Below the pieces are notes generated by a model that worked only from the letters and a program-made list of their open reading frames with translations, made no database searches and was not told the origin of the DNA. The translations under genes and the position numbers were made by a program. A stretch of DNA of 64,000 nt. It comes from Geobacillus subterraneus (GTDB lineage: Bacteria; Bacillota; Bacilli; Bacillales; Anoxybacillaceae). The stretch lies in NCBI RefSeq assembly GCF_001618685.1, contig NZ_CP014342.1, positions 62,001-126,000 on the forward strand, read 5' to 3'. Shown piece by piece: positions 36,305 through 46,128 of this stretch (positions within the stretch are counted from its first letter, which is position 1; the number at the start of each line of letters is the position of its first letter).

Positions 36305-36333
36305 ATTATAGTGAATGTTGAAAGCGTTTTCTA
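36305..36333 (-). promoter_or_regulatory. Promoter of the lost alpha-amylase gene
   Basis: Read on the minus strand: TAGAAA, 17 nt, TATAAT. The cre-like site at 36319 overlaps the -35 end, as expected for repression. Confidence 0.5.
36319..36332. promoter_or_regulatory. cre-like (CcpA) operator
   Basis: TGAAAGCGTTTTCT matches the catabolite-responsive element TGWAANCGNTNWCA at 13 of 14 positions. It lies between the divergent amylase and amylopullulanase genes. Confidence 0.6.
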
Positions 36334-36383
36334 CAATAGAATTTCAACAAATAAGTCAGTATTTTTCTTTTTTAAAAAACATG

Positions 36384-36412
36384 TTGAAATATTTAGTCGA
36401 TTCTTATAATAT
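36384..36412 (+). promoter_or_regulatory. Promoter of the amylopullulanase gene
   Basis: TTGAAA at 36384 followed by TAATAT at 17 nt (36407), or TATAAT at 15 nt (36405). It lies about 85 nt before the start codon. Confidence 0.55.
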
Positions 36413-36420
36413 GAGGTTGA

Positions 36421-36434
36421 GGAAAACGTTTTCC
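36421..36434. promoter_or_regulatory. LacI-family operator at the amylopullulanase transcription start
   Basis: GGAAAACGTTTTCC is a perfect 14-bp palindrome with the AACGTT core of LacI/GalR-family sites. It sits about 9 nt after the -10 box, a position that would block transcription. Confidence 0.55.
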
Positions 36435-36446
36435 TTAATCTATTTG

Positions 36447-36460
36447 TGCAAACGTTAGCA
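36447..36460. promoter_or_regulatory. Second LacI-family operator
   Basis: TGCAAACGTTAGCA has near-perfect dyad symmetry and a LacI-type core. It lies 26 nt downstream of the previous site, about 2.5 helical turns. It could bind CcpA or a maltose regulator. Confidence 0.5.
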
Positions 36461-39080
36461 TAAAACAGAAAGGGGAGAAGGGATTTGGGAAGAGAATGGG
36501 GAAAAAGCGAGGTGTCCCGGTTTTGAAAGCGTGGAGGAGAAGGAGGATAGGATGGATTTTGACGGCCGTGTGGCTGGTTCTTTCCCCGTTCTGTTCGGCT
36601 GCTGCTTACGGGAATGGGAAGGGGCAGCCAGTTGTCAGTGCGGCTGGCTCTCCTGAGCGAACGGTCACGCTTGTCGGGACGCTGCAGGATGAGTTGGGGC
36701 ATACGAAGGAATGGGATCCGTCGGCTGCAGCGACCGTGATGCATGATGAAGGCGACGGCCTTTATACATTAACGGGAACGTTGCCGGCGGGGACGTATGA
36801 GTACAAAATCGCCATCAACGGCAGCTGGGATGAAAACTACGGTGCTGGTGGGCGCAACGGCGGGAATCTTACATTGACATTGAACGAGCCGACAAAGGTA
36901 ACGTTTTACTACCATGACCGCACTCATGCCATCGCTGACTCGACTTGGTATGCGCTGATTCCAAAGGAAAAACAGCCACGTCTGGTCGGAACCGTATTGC
37001 CAGCCATCGGTTATGAGACAGACAATAATGGTTGGACTCCGGCCACATCGACGGCCTTCCTCAAGGATGATGATTTTGACTCCGTTTATGCGTTGACGGC
37101 GCAGGTGCCGAAAGGATCTTATGAGTACAAAATCGTGCTTGGAACCAATTGGGATGAAAACTATCCGCAAGACAATGCACGGTTAAACGTGTTGGAGCCT
37201 TCGACTATCACGTTCTTTTTCAATGCGAAGACGAAAGAGGTCTATACCGATTACCGCCCGCAAGGTTCAGATGGAATCGTTCAAAAAGAGCGGCTCAAGC
37301 ATAACACATGGGATGCGCTGTACCGCCAGCCGTTTGGGGCGGTGAAAGCGGGAACGAAGGTGACGCTTCGCTTAGCGGCGAAAAAAGGCGATTTGACGAA
37401 AGCGGATGTGTATGTGAAAAATACGACGACCGGCACGGCTAACGTCTACACGATGGAAAAAGTCGGCGTGCTCGGGGACGATGAATATTGGGAGGTGGCG
37501 TTCACCCCTTCTGCCTCAGGGGTGTACGGGTATAAATTTATAGCGCAAGACGCCGGAACGAAAGTGGAATACGGCGAAGATACGCAAGAAGGGCAATGGG
37601 GGAAAGCGGTGGACAGCCGCGCGGAGCTGTTTCAACTGACGGTGTATGATCCGGATTACAGGACGCCCGACTGGATGAAAGAAGCGGTGGTGTATCAAAT
37701 TTTCCCGGATCGGTTCTTCAACGGCAATCCTTCCAACGACAACAGCAAGCAGCGGGCGCGCGGCACACAGCCGATTGAACATCGCGCTTGGTCGGAGTTG
37801 CCCGATAATCCGCGCTTGAAAGGGACGAGCGGCTACGATGGCGACGGCGAATGGTCGAACGACTTTTTCGGCGGCGACATCGCCGGAATTAGACAGAAGT
37901 TGGATTATTTGCAGTCGCTTGGGGTGAACACGATTTACTTAAACCCGATCGCCACGGCGCCCTCGAACCATAAATACGACGCAAGCAATTACAAAGAACT
38001 CGATCCGATGTTCGGGTCGCCGGAAGAGTTTCAGGCATTTGTTCAGGAACTGGCGCAACGAGGGATGCATCTTATCTTAGACGGGGTGTTTAACCACGTC
38101 TCTGATGATTCGATTTACTTTGACCGCTATCACCGTTATCCGACGGTCGGCGCCTATGAATATTGGGAAGCGGTGTACGATTTGATGAACGAAAAAGGAT
38201 TGAGCGAGGAGGAAGCGCGGAAACAGGCGGAAGAGAAGTTCAAACAACAAGGGCAAACGTTCAGCCCGTATGGGTTTCATCTTTGGTTCAATATTGAAAA
38301 CGAAAAAGTCGATGGTCGTTATAAGTATCAGTCATGGTGGGGCTATGACAGCTTGCCTGAGTTTAAGTCCGTGATAGGGGAGAAGGTATCGTATCCGAGT
38401 GAATTAAACAACGATGAGCTCGCGAACTACATTTTCCGCGAATCGGATTCGGTCGCGAAAAGCTGGATGGCCCGCGGCGCCTCTGGGTGGCGGCTCGATG
38501 TGGCCAACGAGGTGGATGCGGCGTTTTGGCGCGAGTTTCGTCAAGAGCTGCTTCAAGGATCGTACGACCGCGGCCCGACGTTAAAAGAAGGGGAGCAGCC
38601 GCTCATTTTAGGGGAAATTTGGGATGACGCATCGAAATATTTTCTAGGCGATCAGTACGATTCCGTGATGAACTACCGGTTCCGCGGGGCGGTGCTTGAC
38701 TTTTTGCGAAATGGGAATGCAGAAGAGGCCGATCAGCGACTGACGGCCATAAGGGAAGACTACCCGAGCGAAGCGTTTTATGCGCTGATGAATTTGATCG
38801 GTTCGCATGACACGGCGCGGGCGGTCTTTCTGCTTGGGAACGGAACGGATTCATTCGAGCGGGCGGAGTTTGATCCGAATTATAATGAAGAACTTGGAAA
38901 AAAGCGGCTCAAGCTAGCGGCGATTTTGCAGATGGGATATCCGGGGGCGCCGACGATTTATCTTAATTAGGCGAGAAGACTCCCACTTCAACGAAGCGAA
39001 GCGGAGTAAGTGGGAGATGAATCGCCTTAACTATATTTTGCTGAAAATAGGATAGATTCAGTAAAATATAGTATCATATA

Positions 39081-39198
39081 TATAGGTTGTAATAAAGAAA
39101 TTCCGACCTCCATGTCCGTCTTTACTTTATCACCTAACAAGCTGGCACGGTGGCAAGAAGAGCGAACAATGCCATGTAAAACAAAATTGCAACTTATA
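39081..39198 (-). mobile_element. MITE copy (subfamily B) upstream of tnpB
   Basis: 118 bp with ends TATAGGTTG and CAACTTATA, flanked on each side by TA. Its interior, read on the minus strand (TTTTGTTTTACATGGCATTG), matches the copy at 55065. It sits 22 nt before the tnpB start, between the left end and the gene, so it may separate tnpB from its own promoter. Confidence 0.82.
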
Positions 39199-39220
39199 TA
39201 GTTAGATGGGAGGTGAAAAC

Positions 39221-40585
39221 ATGTATTTTTGTATCAAACAACAGCTAAATGGTTTGACCAAAGAAGAATACTTGACTCTTCGAGAACTGTGCCATATTGC
39301 CAAGAACATGTACAACGTCGGATTGTACAATGTCAGACAATACTATTTTGAACACAAGGAATTTCTTAATTATGAGAAAAACGATCATCTTGCAAAAACT
39401 AACGAAAACTATAAGCTGTTAAACAGCAACATGGCACAGCAAATTTTAAAAAAGGTTAATGAAGCCTTTAAATCTTTCTTTGGTTTGATCAGTCTTGCCA
39501 AACAAGGAAAATATGACCACAAGGCTATCAGTATTCCAAAATATCTTAAAAAAGATGGCTTTCATTCACTGATCATTGGCCAGATTCGTATAGACGGCAA
39601 CAAATTCACGATACCGTATTCTCGCCTATTTAAAAAGACTCACAAACCTATCACGATAACGATTCCGCCTGTGTTACTGGACAAAAAGATTAAGCAGATT
39701 GAAATCATTCCTAAGCATCATGCCAGGTTCTTTGAGATTCAGTACAAATATGAAATGCCTGAAGATCAAAGAGAATTAAATGACCAAAAAGCACTGGCAA
39801 TTGATTTAGGATTAAACAATTTTGCCACTTGTGTCACATCAGACGGCAGATCATTCATCATTGATGGGCGGAGATTAAAAAGTATAAATCAATGGTTTAA
39901 CAAAGAAAATGCCAGACTTCAAAGCATAAAAGATAAGCAAAAAATCAAAGGCACGACTCGTAAACAGGCGTTGCTTGCTATGAATCGCAATAATAAAGTG
40001 AATGATTATATCAACAAGACTTGCCGTTACATCATTAACTACTGTATTGAAAATCAAATTGGCAAACTTGTCATTGGCTATGCGGAAACATGGCAACGCA
40101 ATATTAATCTAGGAAAAAAGACAAATCAAAACTTTGTCAATATTCCTCTCGGTAACATAAAAGAAAAACTATATAAGTTGAAACTTTGTTTTACATCCAG
40201 TAGAGCGCCCACCGCATTCTATCAAAATGACTTGTTATGAAGGAAAACAGAATCGAACAATCGGAAAATCTTTATTGCAACTTATATAGAATATCTTTGT
40301 GAATTTTACGGCATTGAATTCTTGAAACAGGAAGAATCATATACGTCTCAAGCCAGCTTTTTTGACGGCGATGAGATTCCTGAATATAATGCCGACAATC
40401 CAAAAGAATATAAGTTCAGCGGCAAACGTATTAAGCGCGGCTTGTATCGAACAAAGTCTGGCAAACTAATTAATGCTGATGTCAATGGCGCATTAAACAT
40501 CTTAAAGAAAAGTAAAGCTGTAGACCTGAGTGTCTTATGCTCTAGCGGCGAAGTGGACACGCCTCAAAGAATAAGGATTGCTTGA
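39221..40585 (+). pseudogene. tnpB: tnpB (RNA-guided nuclease of IS605-type elements), interrupted by a MITE
   Basis: The start at 39221 follows GGGAGGTG. The frame encodes the RuvC-type residues Asp195 ([10 protein letters not shown]), Glu289 (GYAETWQR) and, beyond the insertion, the third Asp in NADVNGALN. A MITE plus duplicated TA adds 117 nt after codon Leu317 of the original gene; the length is a multiple of three, but a TGA at 40238-40240 inside the MITE stops translation. Without it the protein would be 415 residues. The usual zinc-binding cysteines near the C-terminus are absent. The nuclease is probably inactive because the last catalytic Asp is lost. Confidence 0.9.
40172..40286 (+). 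mobile_element. MITE copy (subfamily A) inserted in tnpB
   Basis: 115 bp, TATAAGTTG to CAACTTATA, flanked by TA at 40170-40171 and 40287-40288. Excision of the MITE with one TA restores codons for KEKLEYLC, so it is a clean insertion. It carries the in-frame TGA that truncates TnpB. TA duplication is typical of IS630/Tc1-mariner-driven elements. Confidence 0.9.
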
Positions 40586-40653
40586 AGCAGTCAAACTTCT
40601 TTGGAAGCCCCCACTTCAAATTTTCGCTAGAAAATTAAGTGGGGGTAGTTCAC
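40586..40653 (+). ncRNA. Right end, putative omega-RNA scaffold
   Basis: The hairpin just after tnpB (CCCCCACTTC ... AAGTGGGGG) has the position of the 3' scaffold of TnpB guide RNA. In such elements the guide is the flanking DNA past the right end, here TACGGCGATGAAGCAGG of the amylopullulanase gene. Assignment is by family knowledge; expression is not shown. Confidence 0.4.
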
Positions 40654-43600
40654 TACGGCGATGAAGCAGGGGTAAGCGGCTCCAAAGATCCGGACAACCG
40701 TCGTACGTATCCGTGGGGTAAAGAAGATCAAAATCTGTTGGCGCACTATCGGAAAGTCGGTCAAATTCGCCAGCACCATCAAACGCTGTTGGCCCATGGC
40801 GACATCAAGACGTTGTATGCGCAAGGGGATGTATACGTCTTTGCCCGCCAGTACGGAAAGGAAGTGTCGCTCATTGCCGTCAACCGCGGTGATGCGGACA
40901 AAACGGTGACATTGGATGTCGCTTCTTTGCTTCCGAACGGCACCGTGCTGACGGATGAGTTGCATGACGGCGTAACGGCCGCAGTCGCCGGCGGAACATT
41001 GAAGGTCACTGTTCCGGCGATGGATGGGCGGATGATGTTTGGAACGGTAACTGTGGAAAAACCGGCGGCGGTCACGAATTTGCAGGCGAGCGCCGTGGTT
41101 GGTTGCGTGACGCTTACTTGGGAAGGGCAAGCGTCGAAGTATCGGGTGTACCAATCAACCATTCAAGGGGCTGGTTATACGTTAGCGGCGGAAACGAACG
41201 GGACTTCCGTGACGATCGATTCGTTGGCGAACGGGACCGCGTATTACTTTGCCGTTACCGCCGTCGATGAGAACGGGAATGAGTCGCCAAAGGTGGAAAC
41301 GAATCGCGTCGTTCCTCATTATCCGCTGACGAGCGACAATGTCCAGTTCGTGACCACGTTAAGCGATGCCACACTCGATTTGTCCCAGCCGCAACAAATC
41401 GATGTCAAAGTGAACATCGACGGTGTGACAAGCAAAGGAGCAGCCGATGGATTGCAAGCGGTGCTGCAAGTGAAAGGGCCGCATGACGAAGCATGGAAAG
41501 AATATAGAGCGGTTTACCAAGGGCAAGATGGCGACGCTAATGTGTTCCGTGCCGCCTTCACCCCGCTTGTGGCAGGGACGTATACGTATCGCTACGCGCT
41601 GACGACCAACCTTGGCGAGGATTGGGTGTATACGGAAGCCAAACAAGTGACGTTTGCGGCCGACTCCAGCGACCAAAAAGCGCCGGCCGAGGCGATTGAG
41701 CTGACGCCGCCGCCTGTTGAGTCAGGGCAAGTTCATTTGTCATGGCAGTTTGTCGGAAAAGATGATGCGGATGCATACTTGCTAGTCATCGAACGCAATG
41801 GAACAGTCATTCATATGACGACATCCATCAGCACATCGTTCGTTGATTACGGGGTCGAAAACGGCACCGAGTATGCGTACGTTGTCAAGCTGTATGACCG
41901 CGCTGGAAATGTCACCGCGTCCAACACGGTCAAAGTGAAGCCGGACATTGTGATGGTGAAAGTCATTTTTAAAGTCAAAGCCCCAGACTATACGCCGTTA
42001 GATGCCCGAATTACGATTCCGAACAGTTTGAATGGCTGGAACACAGGGGCATGGGAAATGTCGCGCAACGGAGCGGTGACGCCTGATTGGCAATTTACAA
42101 CTGAAGTGCAAGAAGGGGAAACGATCACGTATAAGTATGTGAAAGGCGGGTCGTGGGATCAGGAAGGACTGGCTGATCATACGCCCGCAGACAATGGGGA
42201 TGATGATGTCAGTTATTATGGATACGGCTCGATCGGCACGGATTTGAAAGTGACCGTTCACAATGAAGGAAACAATACGATGGTTGTGGAAGACCGCATT
42301 TTGCGCTGGATTGATATGCCGGTGGTCATCGAAGAGGTGCAAAAACAAGGGAGTCAAGTGACGATCAAGGGCAATGCCATTAAAAACGGTGTTTTGACGA
42401 TCAATGGCGAGCGGGTGCCGATCAATGATCAGATGGCATTTGTCTACACCTTTACGCCGGCTCCGCAGCAAAAAGAAGTGGCGATCCATATCGAACCGTC
42501 AGCGGAAAGCAAAGCAGCCGTGTTCAAAAACGACGGTGGAGCCATTGCGAAAAATACGAAAGATTACGTGCTAAATTTGGAGACGAAGCAGTTGCGTGAA
42601 GGAACGCTGTCGTTGCCGCCTTCCAACGGGGGAATGCCTGGAAGTGGAACGACACCGGGGGGCACAGCACCTGAAAACGGAGTGCCGACGGATGGAGAAG
42701 GGGTGCCGGTGAAAGTGGAAGACGGCAAAGTGATTGTGAAGCCCGCTATCGAAACGAAAGAGCAGAGTGGCAAAGTGACTGAAAAAACAGCATCGATTTC
42801 AGCTCGGGATGTCGACAATATGATTCGTCACTTATCAGAGCGGGAAAAAGAAATCGTCGTCTCAGTCGGCAAGATCGAAAAAGGGGAGAACGTGAACATT
42901 GTTGTCCCTGCGTCCTTCTTCCAACAGGCGAGCAAAAAAGTGAGCCGTGCGGTGATTGTAGCTGAAACGGACAAGGTGACGTATAAACTTCCAGTTGCCG
43001 AGATCCCAACACTGCTTTCAGATGTGGCCAAAGACTTTGGTGTTGATATCGGGAAGATCAATATTACAATAGGAATGACGGTCACTGAAGCGCCGACTTT
43101 GCCGTTTAATGTTGTATCCGATGCCGTGATATTTCATGTAATAGCCTCTGCAGGAGGAAAGGAAAAAAATATTGACCGATTTACCCAATATGTAGAGCGT
43201 GAAGTGACAGTGCAAAAGGCGTTCCAGCCAACGCGGGCAGTTGCCGTTCGTCTGCATGAAGATGGAACAGTAACCGCTGTGCCAACCTTGTTTGCTGGTA
43301 ATAAAGCGGTCATAAAATCGCTGACGAACTCCACGTACGTCGTAGTAGAGGGGTCCGCGTCATTTAGGGACACGACAACCCACTGGGCAAGGCAATACAT
43401 CGAAACGTTAGCCGCCAAACAAATGGTTAAAGGAATTTCGGTTACCACTTATGCACCAAATGCTGAGATGACACGTGCCCAGTTCGCCGTGCTCCTTGCC
43501 CGCGCACTCGGTTTACCTAGCGGCGTCTATGATGGGCGGTTTAAAGATGTAAAAGGGGAAGAATGGTTTGCCCGCACCGGGGAATGGATGGCAGCCGTAC

Positions 43601-44007
43601 AATACGGCATTATTCAAGGAAAAAGAAATGGCACGTTTGGGCCGGATGAACCAATTACTCGGGCACAGGCGGCAGTGATGATTGAACGAGCGATGAAGCT
43701 CCCGTTTGTCCAATACGATTTTGCCCAACTCGATCGGAAGAAAACACTAGCTGACTTTAAAGATCAAGGACGAATCGGAGACTGGGCGAAAGAGGCCGTT
43801 GAAACAATCTATCAAGCAGGCATCGTCCATGGAAAAGGGAGTGGAGATTTTGGGCCAAATGAGAGTGTCACAAGGGGACAAATGGCGAAAATTCTTTACG
43901 GATTTTTGAAAAATGCCAAACTAATTCCATAAAGGGGCCTAAATCCATGGCAGTGTTGCGTGTTCTGATTTCTAAAATACAATAGCTCCATGCGATTTTT
44001 TCAAAAC

Positions 44008-44052
44008 AAGGACCCGAGAGCGCTCACCTCGCTCTCGGGTCTGGTTTGTCTT
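44008..44052. terminator. Terminator between amylopullulanase and the adaptor gene
   Basis: GACCCGAGAGCG and CGCTCTCGGGTC form a perfect 12-bp stem; T-rich sequence follows on both strands. It serves the two convergent genes. Confidence 0.85.
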
Positions 44053-44059
44053 TGTCCAC

Positions 44060-45265
44060 TTAAAACGCCCTGAAAACCCCTTCTAAAAAATACTTCGCCA
44101 TGTCCCGTTTCCGCACTTGTTGGATCGTTTCTTTCGATAGCTTGGTGATCTCGAGCGGCATCCATACGTTCATTCCTTGTTTGAGGTCGCGGCTCGAGCG
44201 GGTGATGACGTATTCCTCTCCTGTCAAACCTTGTTCGATCTCTTGGCGGTTGCCTTGTTTCATTCCTAAGGTGACGCGCCGCTTGTCAAGCTGGCCGTTG
44301 CGGATGAGATAGACGAATGCTTGGTTGTTTTCGCGCCATACGGCTTTAGTAGGAATGGTGATCGCCCCATTTTTTTCTTTTGTCACGATCGTGATGTCGA
44401 CATGGTAGCCGAATGGCATCGATGGTTGCGGCTTAGGAGCACGTTCGGCTTGTTCAATCAGTTTTACAGTGAACGGATATTCGCTTTGTTGCCGGAAGCT
44501 TGGCTCGTTGATCGGAAATGGGCCGATATCGCTCACGGTGCCGCTTAGTTCGTTCGCTTCGTTCGGAAGGCGGATCGTGGCGGTTTGGTCGATGGCGAGC
44601 TTCCCGACGAGCGACTCGGTGATTTTTCCTTGAATGACGATCGTATGAGATGCGATCGTGATCAGCGGGCGGGACGGGTTCGATGGATTCGGATCGATGG
44701 CTTCGACGATGCCGTCCATCGTGCTTTCGACTGTTTGTTCCTCTTTTTGTTTAAGCAGTTCGGTCCGTTCTTGTTCATATTGTTGTTGCTGCCACTGTAA
44801 TTCGGTTTTTTCGCGTTCCGCTTCTGTTGCTTTTTCTTCCCATTGCTGTTTTTCGAAGCTGTTTTCTGGCGCGGCAGCGGCCATGGACTGATAGTTTTGG
44901 ATCTCTTCGGACAGTTGGCTAAGCCGCATGCTTAGTTGTTGTTGCTTCGACGTGAGCTGGGCCAGCTCACGGTCGATGGCGTCTGTGCGGTAGCGCAACA
45001 GCGGGGTGCCGGGCTGGACGGTTTGCCCTTTTTTCACGAGAATGTCATCGATGGCGCCGCGCTGCGGGTCGTAATAGATGAATGTCCGCTCTGCTGGGGC
45101 GGTAAAGCCCGTTGTTTTGATCGTTTCTTGCACGTTTTGTTGTGTTGGTTTCGTCCATTCGTTCGCGTAAGCCGATTTGGGCACACGGCTGTCATCGGCG
45201 AACGCTACGTAAAACTGGACGCCGATGAGGCCGATGGCCAAGACGGTGGTCAACGCTCGTTTCAT
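44060..45265 (-). CDS. HlyD/YknX-like membrane fusion (adaptor) protein
   Basis: A 401-residue protein with an N-terminal membrane anchor (about 5-23), a lipoyl-like beta segment, a long coiled-coil hairpin rich in Glu and Gln (about 105-175), a second lipoyl half (ESTMDGIVEAI) and beta-barrel domains. It is typical of adaptors that work with an ABC exporter. The start at 45265 follows AAAGGAGAGG. The upstream Yip1-type gene ends at 45280, 14 nt before it, as in the B. subtilis yknWXYZ arrangement, yet no ATPase or permease gene follows: a terminator and the convergent amylopullulanase come next. Confidence 0.85.
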   Translation of the reverse strand: MKRALTTVLAIGLIGVQFYVAFADDSRVPKSAYANEWTKPTQQNVQETIKTTGFTAPAERTFIYYDPQRGAIDDILVKKGQTVQPGTPLLRYRTDAIDRELAQLTSKQQQLSMRLSQLSEEIQNYQSMAAAAPENSFEKQQWEEKATEAEREKTELQWQQQQYEQERTELLKQKEEQTVESTMDGIVEAIDPNPSNPSRPLITIASHTIVIQGKITESLVGKLAIDQTATIRLPNEANELSGTVSDIGPFPINEPSFRQQSEYPFTVKLIEQAERAPKPQPSMPFGYHVDITIVTKEKNGAITIPTKAVWRENNQAFVYLIRNGQLDKRRVTLGMKQGNRQEIEQGLTGEEYVITRSSRDLKQGMNVWMPLEITKLSKETIQQVRKRDMAKYFLEGVFRAF

Positions 45266-45279
45266 GGTGACCTCTCCTT

Positions 45280-45948
45280 TCACGATGGGAACCATTCAAA
45301 TGGAAATTCCGTACAGACGGCCGCGAAAAAGGCGAGCACGAGATCAACGGCGATGACTGTCGCAGTGATGCGGCCGATCGATTGGTCTGTGAGGATGCGC
45401 AAGGCAACCACTTGGATATAGACAGCCCAAACGGAAAACAGTGAGACGGATCGCAGCAGCGCCCATACGAGTCGGTCGTCCGTCAAATAAGGTCCCCAGA
45501 CGCCGAGCGAAAACGGCGAGACCAGCGGATCAAGGCCAAACGCCCACTCTAATAGAAGCAACGCCGTTTCTCCTATGAGAAAAATGAGCCAAACAGGAAG
45601 CTGGGCGGCGATCAGTTTCGCCAAATCGGTTTCCTCAAACAAGGCGTAAAACACAAGCGAACTGATGAAGAAAAAGAGCAGTGGAACGACCATCCCGCCT
45701 ACGATGTGTCCGGCAGCAAACAACAAGTGCAGCAGCGTCCGCTGCTCATCGGTATACTGGGGAAGATGTTTGGCCAACTCTTCTGTCCCGACGCCGATAT
45801 AAGCGCGGACAAAGGAAAGAACAGCAGAGAAGAACAGAAAAAGCAAAAGGATCGGGATGATGCGTTTCACCCGTTCCGCTTCTTTTAGCTGCCAAAAAGC
45901 GATGTTCGGGTGAAGCAATTCCTTCCACGGATGACTTCGGTAAATCAT
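45280..45948 (-). CDS. Yip1-family membrane protein (YknW-like)
   Basis: A 222-residue protein with about five membrane segments (near 30-50, 90-115, 125-150, 165-190, 195-215). In B. subtilis YknW is needed to assemble the YknXYZ exporter that protects against the SdpC toxin. Start 45948 has GGAGG 10 nt upstream. It is cotranscribed with the adaptor gene. The family call rests on topology and context more than on a sharp motif. Confidence 0.7.
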   Translation of the reverse strand: MIYRSHPWKELLHPNIAFWQLKEAERVKRIIPILLLFLFFSAVLSFVRAYIGVGTEELAKHLPQYTDEQRTLLHLLFAAGHIVGGMVVPLLFFFISSLVFYALFEETDLAKLIAAQLPVWLIFLIGETALLLLEWAFGLDPLVSPFSLGVWGPYLTDDRLVWALLRSVSLFSVWAVYIQVVALRILTDQSIGRITATVIAVDLVLAFFAAVCTEFPFEWFPS

Positions 45949-46128
45949 TTCGTCTATTCCTCCATCAATCGTTGTAGGCATAATCATATTTTAGTATAAA
46001 TAAAGTCGATATGTCACGATTGGACATTTTTTGCTAGATTGGTTTTTTCAGTGGGAAATTTGGTGATAAAATGGTAGGGACAGAGTCATAGTCAAATAGA
46101 AATAATAGAGAAATGGAGGGATGGATCT

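Larger units (their letters stand above)
38962..40653 (+). mobile_element. TnpB-only IS200/IS605-type element inserted in the amylopullulanase gene
   Basis: 1692 bp. The left end (38962) follows TTTAT; the left-end hairpin has arms ACTCCCACTT and AAGTGGGAG. The right-end hairpin is CCCCCACTTC...TTAAGTGGGGG and the element ends in TAGTTCAC at 40653. There is no target duplication, as expected for this family, and removing exactly these bases restores the host reading frame. It carries a tnpB pseudogene, no tnpA, and two MITE copies. Confidence 0.9.
36496..43932 (+). pseudogene. SLH-anchored amylopullulanase gene split by an IS200/IS605-type element
   Basis: Two exactly matching halves (36496-38961 and 40654-43932) would join as ACG ATT TAT|TAC GGC GAT, giving the GH13 consensus TIYYGDEA and a 1914-residue enzyme. 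The order is a signal peptide (about 1-37), two beta-sandwich starch modules (55-140, 160-245), a further N-terminal module (280-380), and a GH13 barrel with Asp668 (GWRLDVANE), Glu707 (LGEIWD) and Asp772 (GSHDTA). After the break come the end of the catalytic region, two Fn3 domains, a CBM-like module (near ITIPNSLNGWNTGAWE), a Pro/Gly linker and three SLH units (TRAQ, TRAQ, TRGQ). As it stands the first half stops at TAG 38970, after most of the barrel. It would have degraded starch and pullulan at the cell surface. Confidence 0.9.

Noticed and set aside
39081-40286. Two MITE copies flanking most of tnpB as ends of a composite transposon
   Set aside because: Each copy has its own TA duplication and they belong to different subfamilies, so they are independent insertions.
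40639-40653. GTG at 40639 as a true start for the second half of the amylopullulanase
   Set aside because: These bases belong to the right end of the TnpB element, there is no ribosome binding site, and similarity to the enzyme begins exactly at 40654.
45706-45928. Short frames inside the Yip1-type gene
   Set aside because: Shadow frames of a well-supported gene without start signals.
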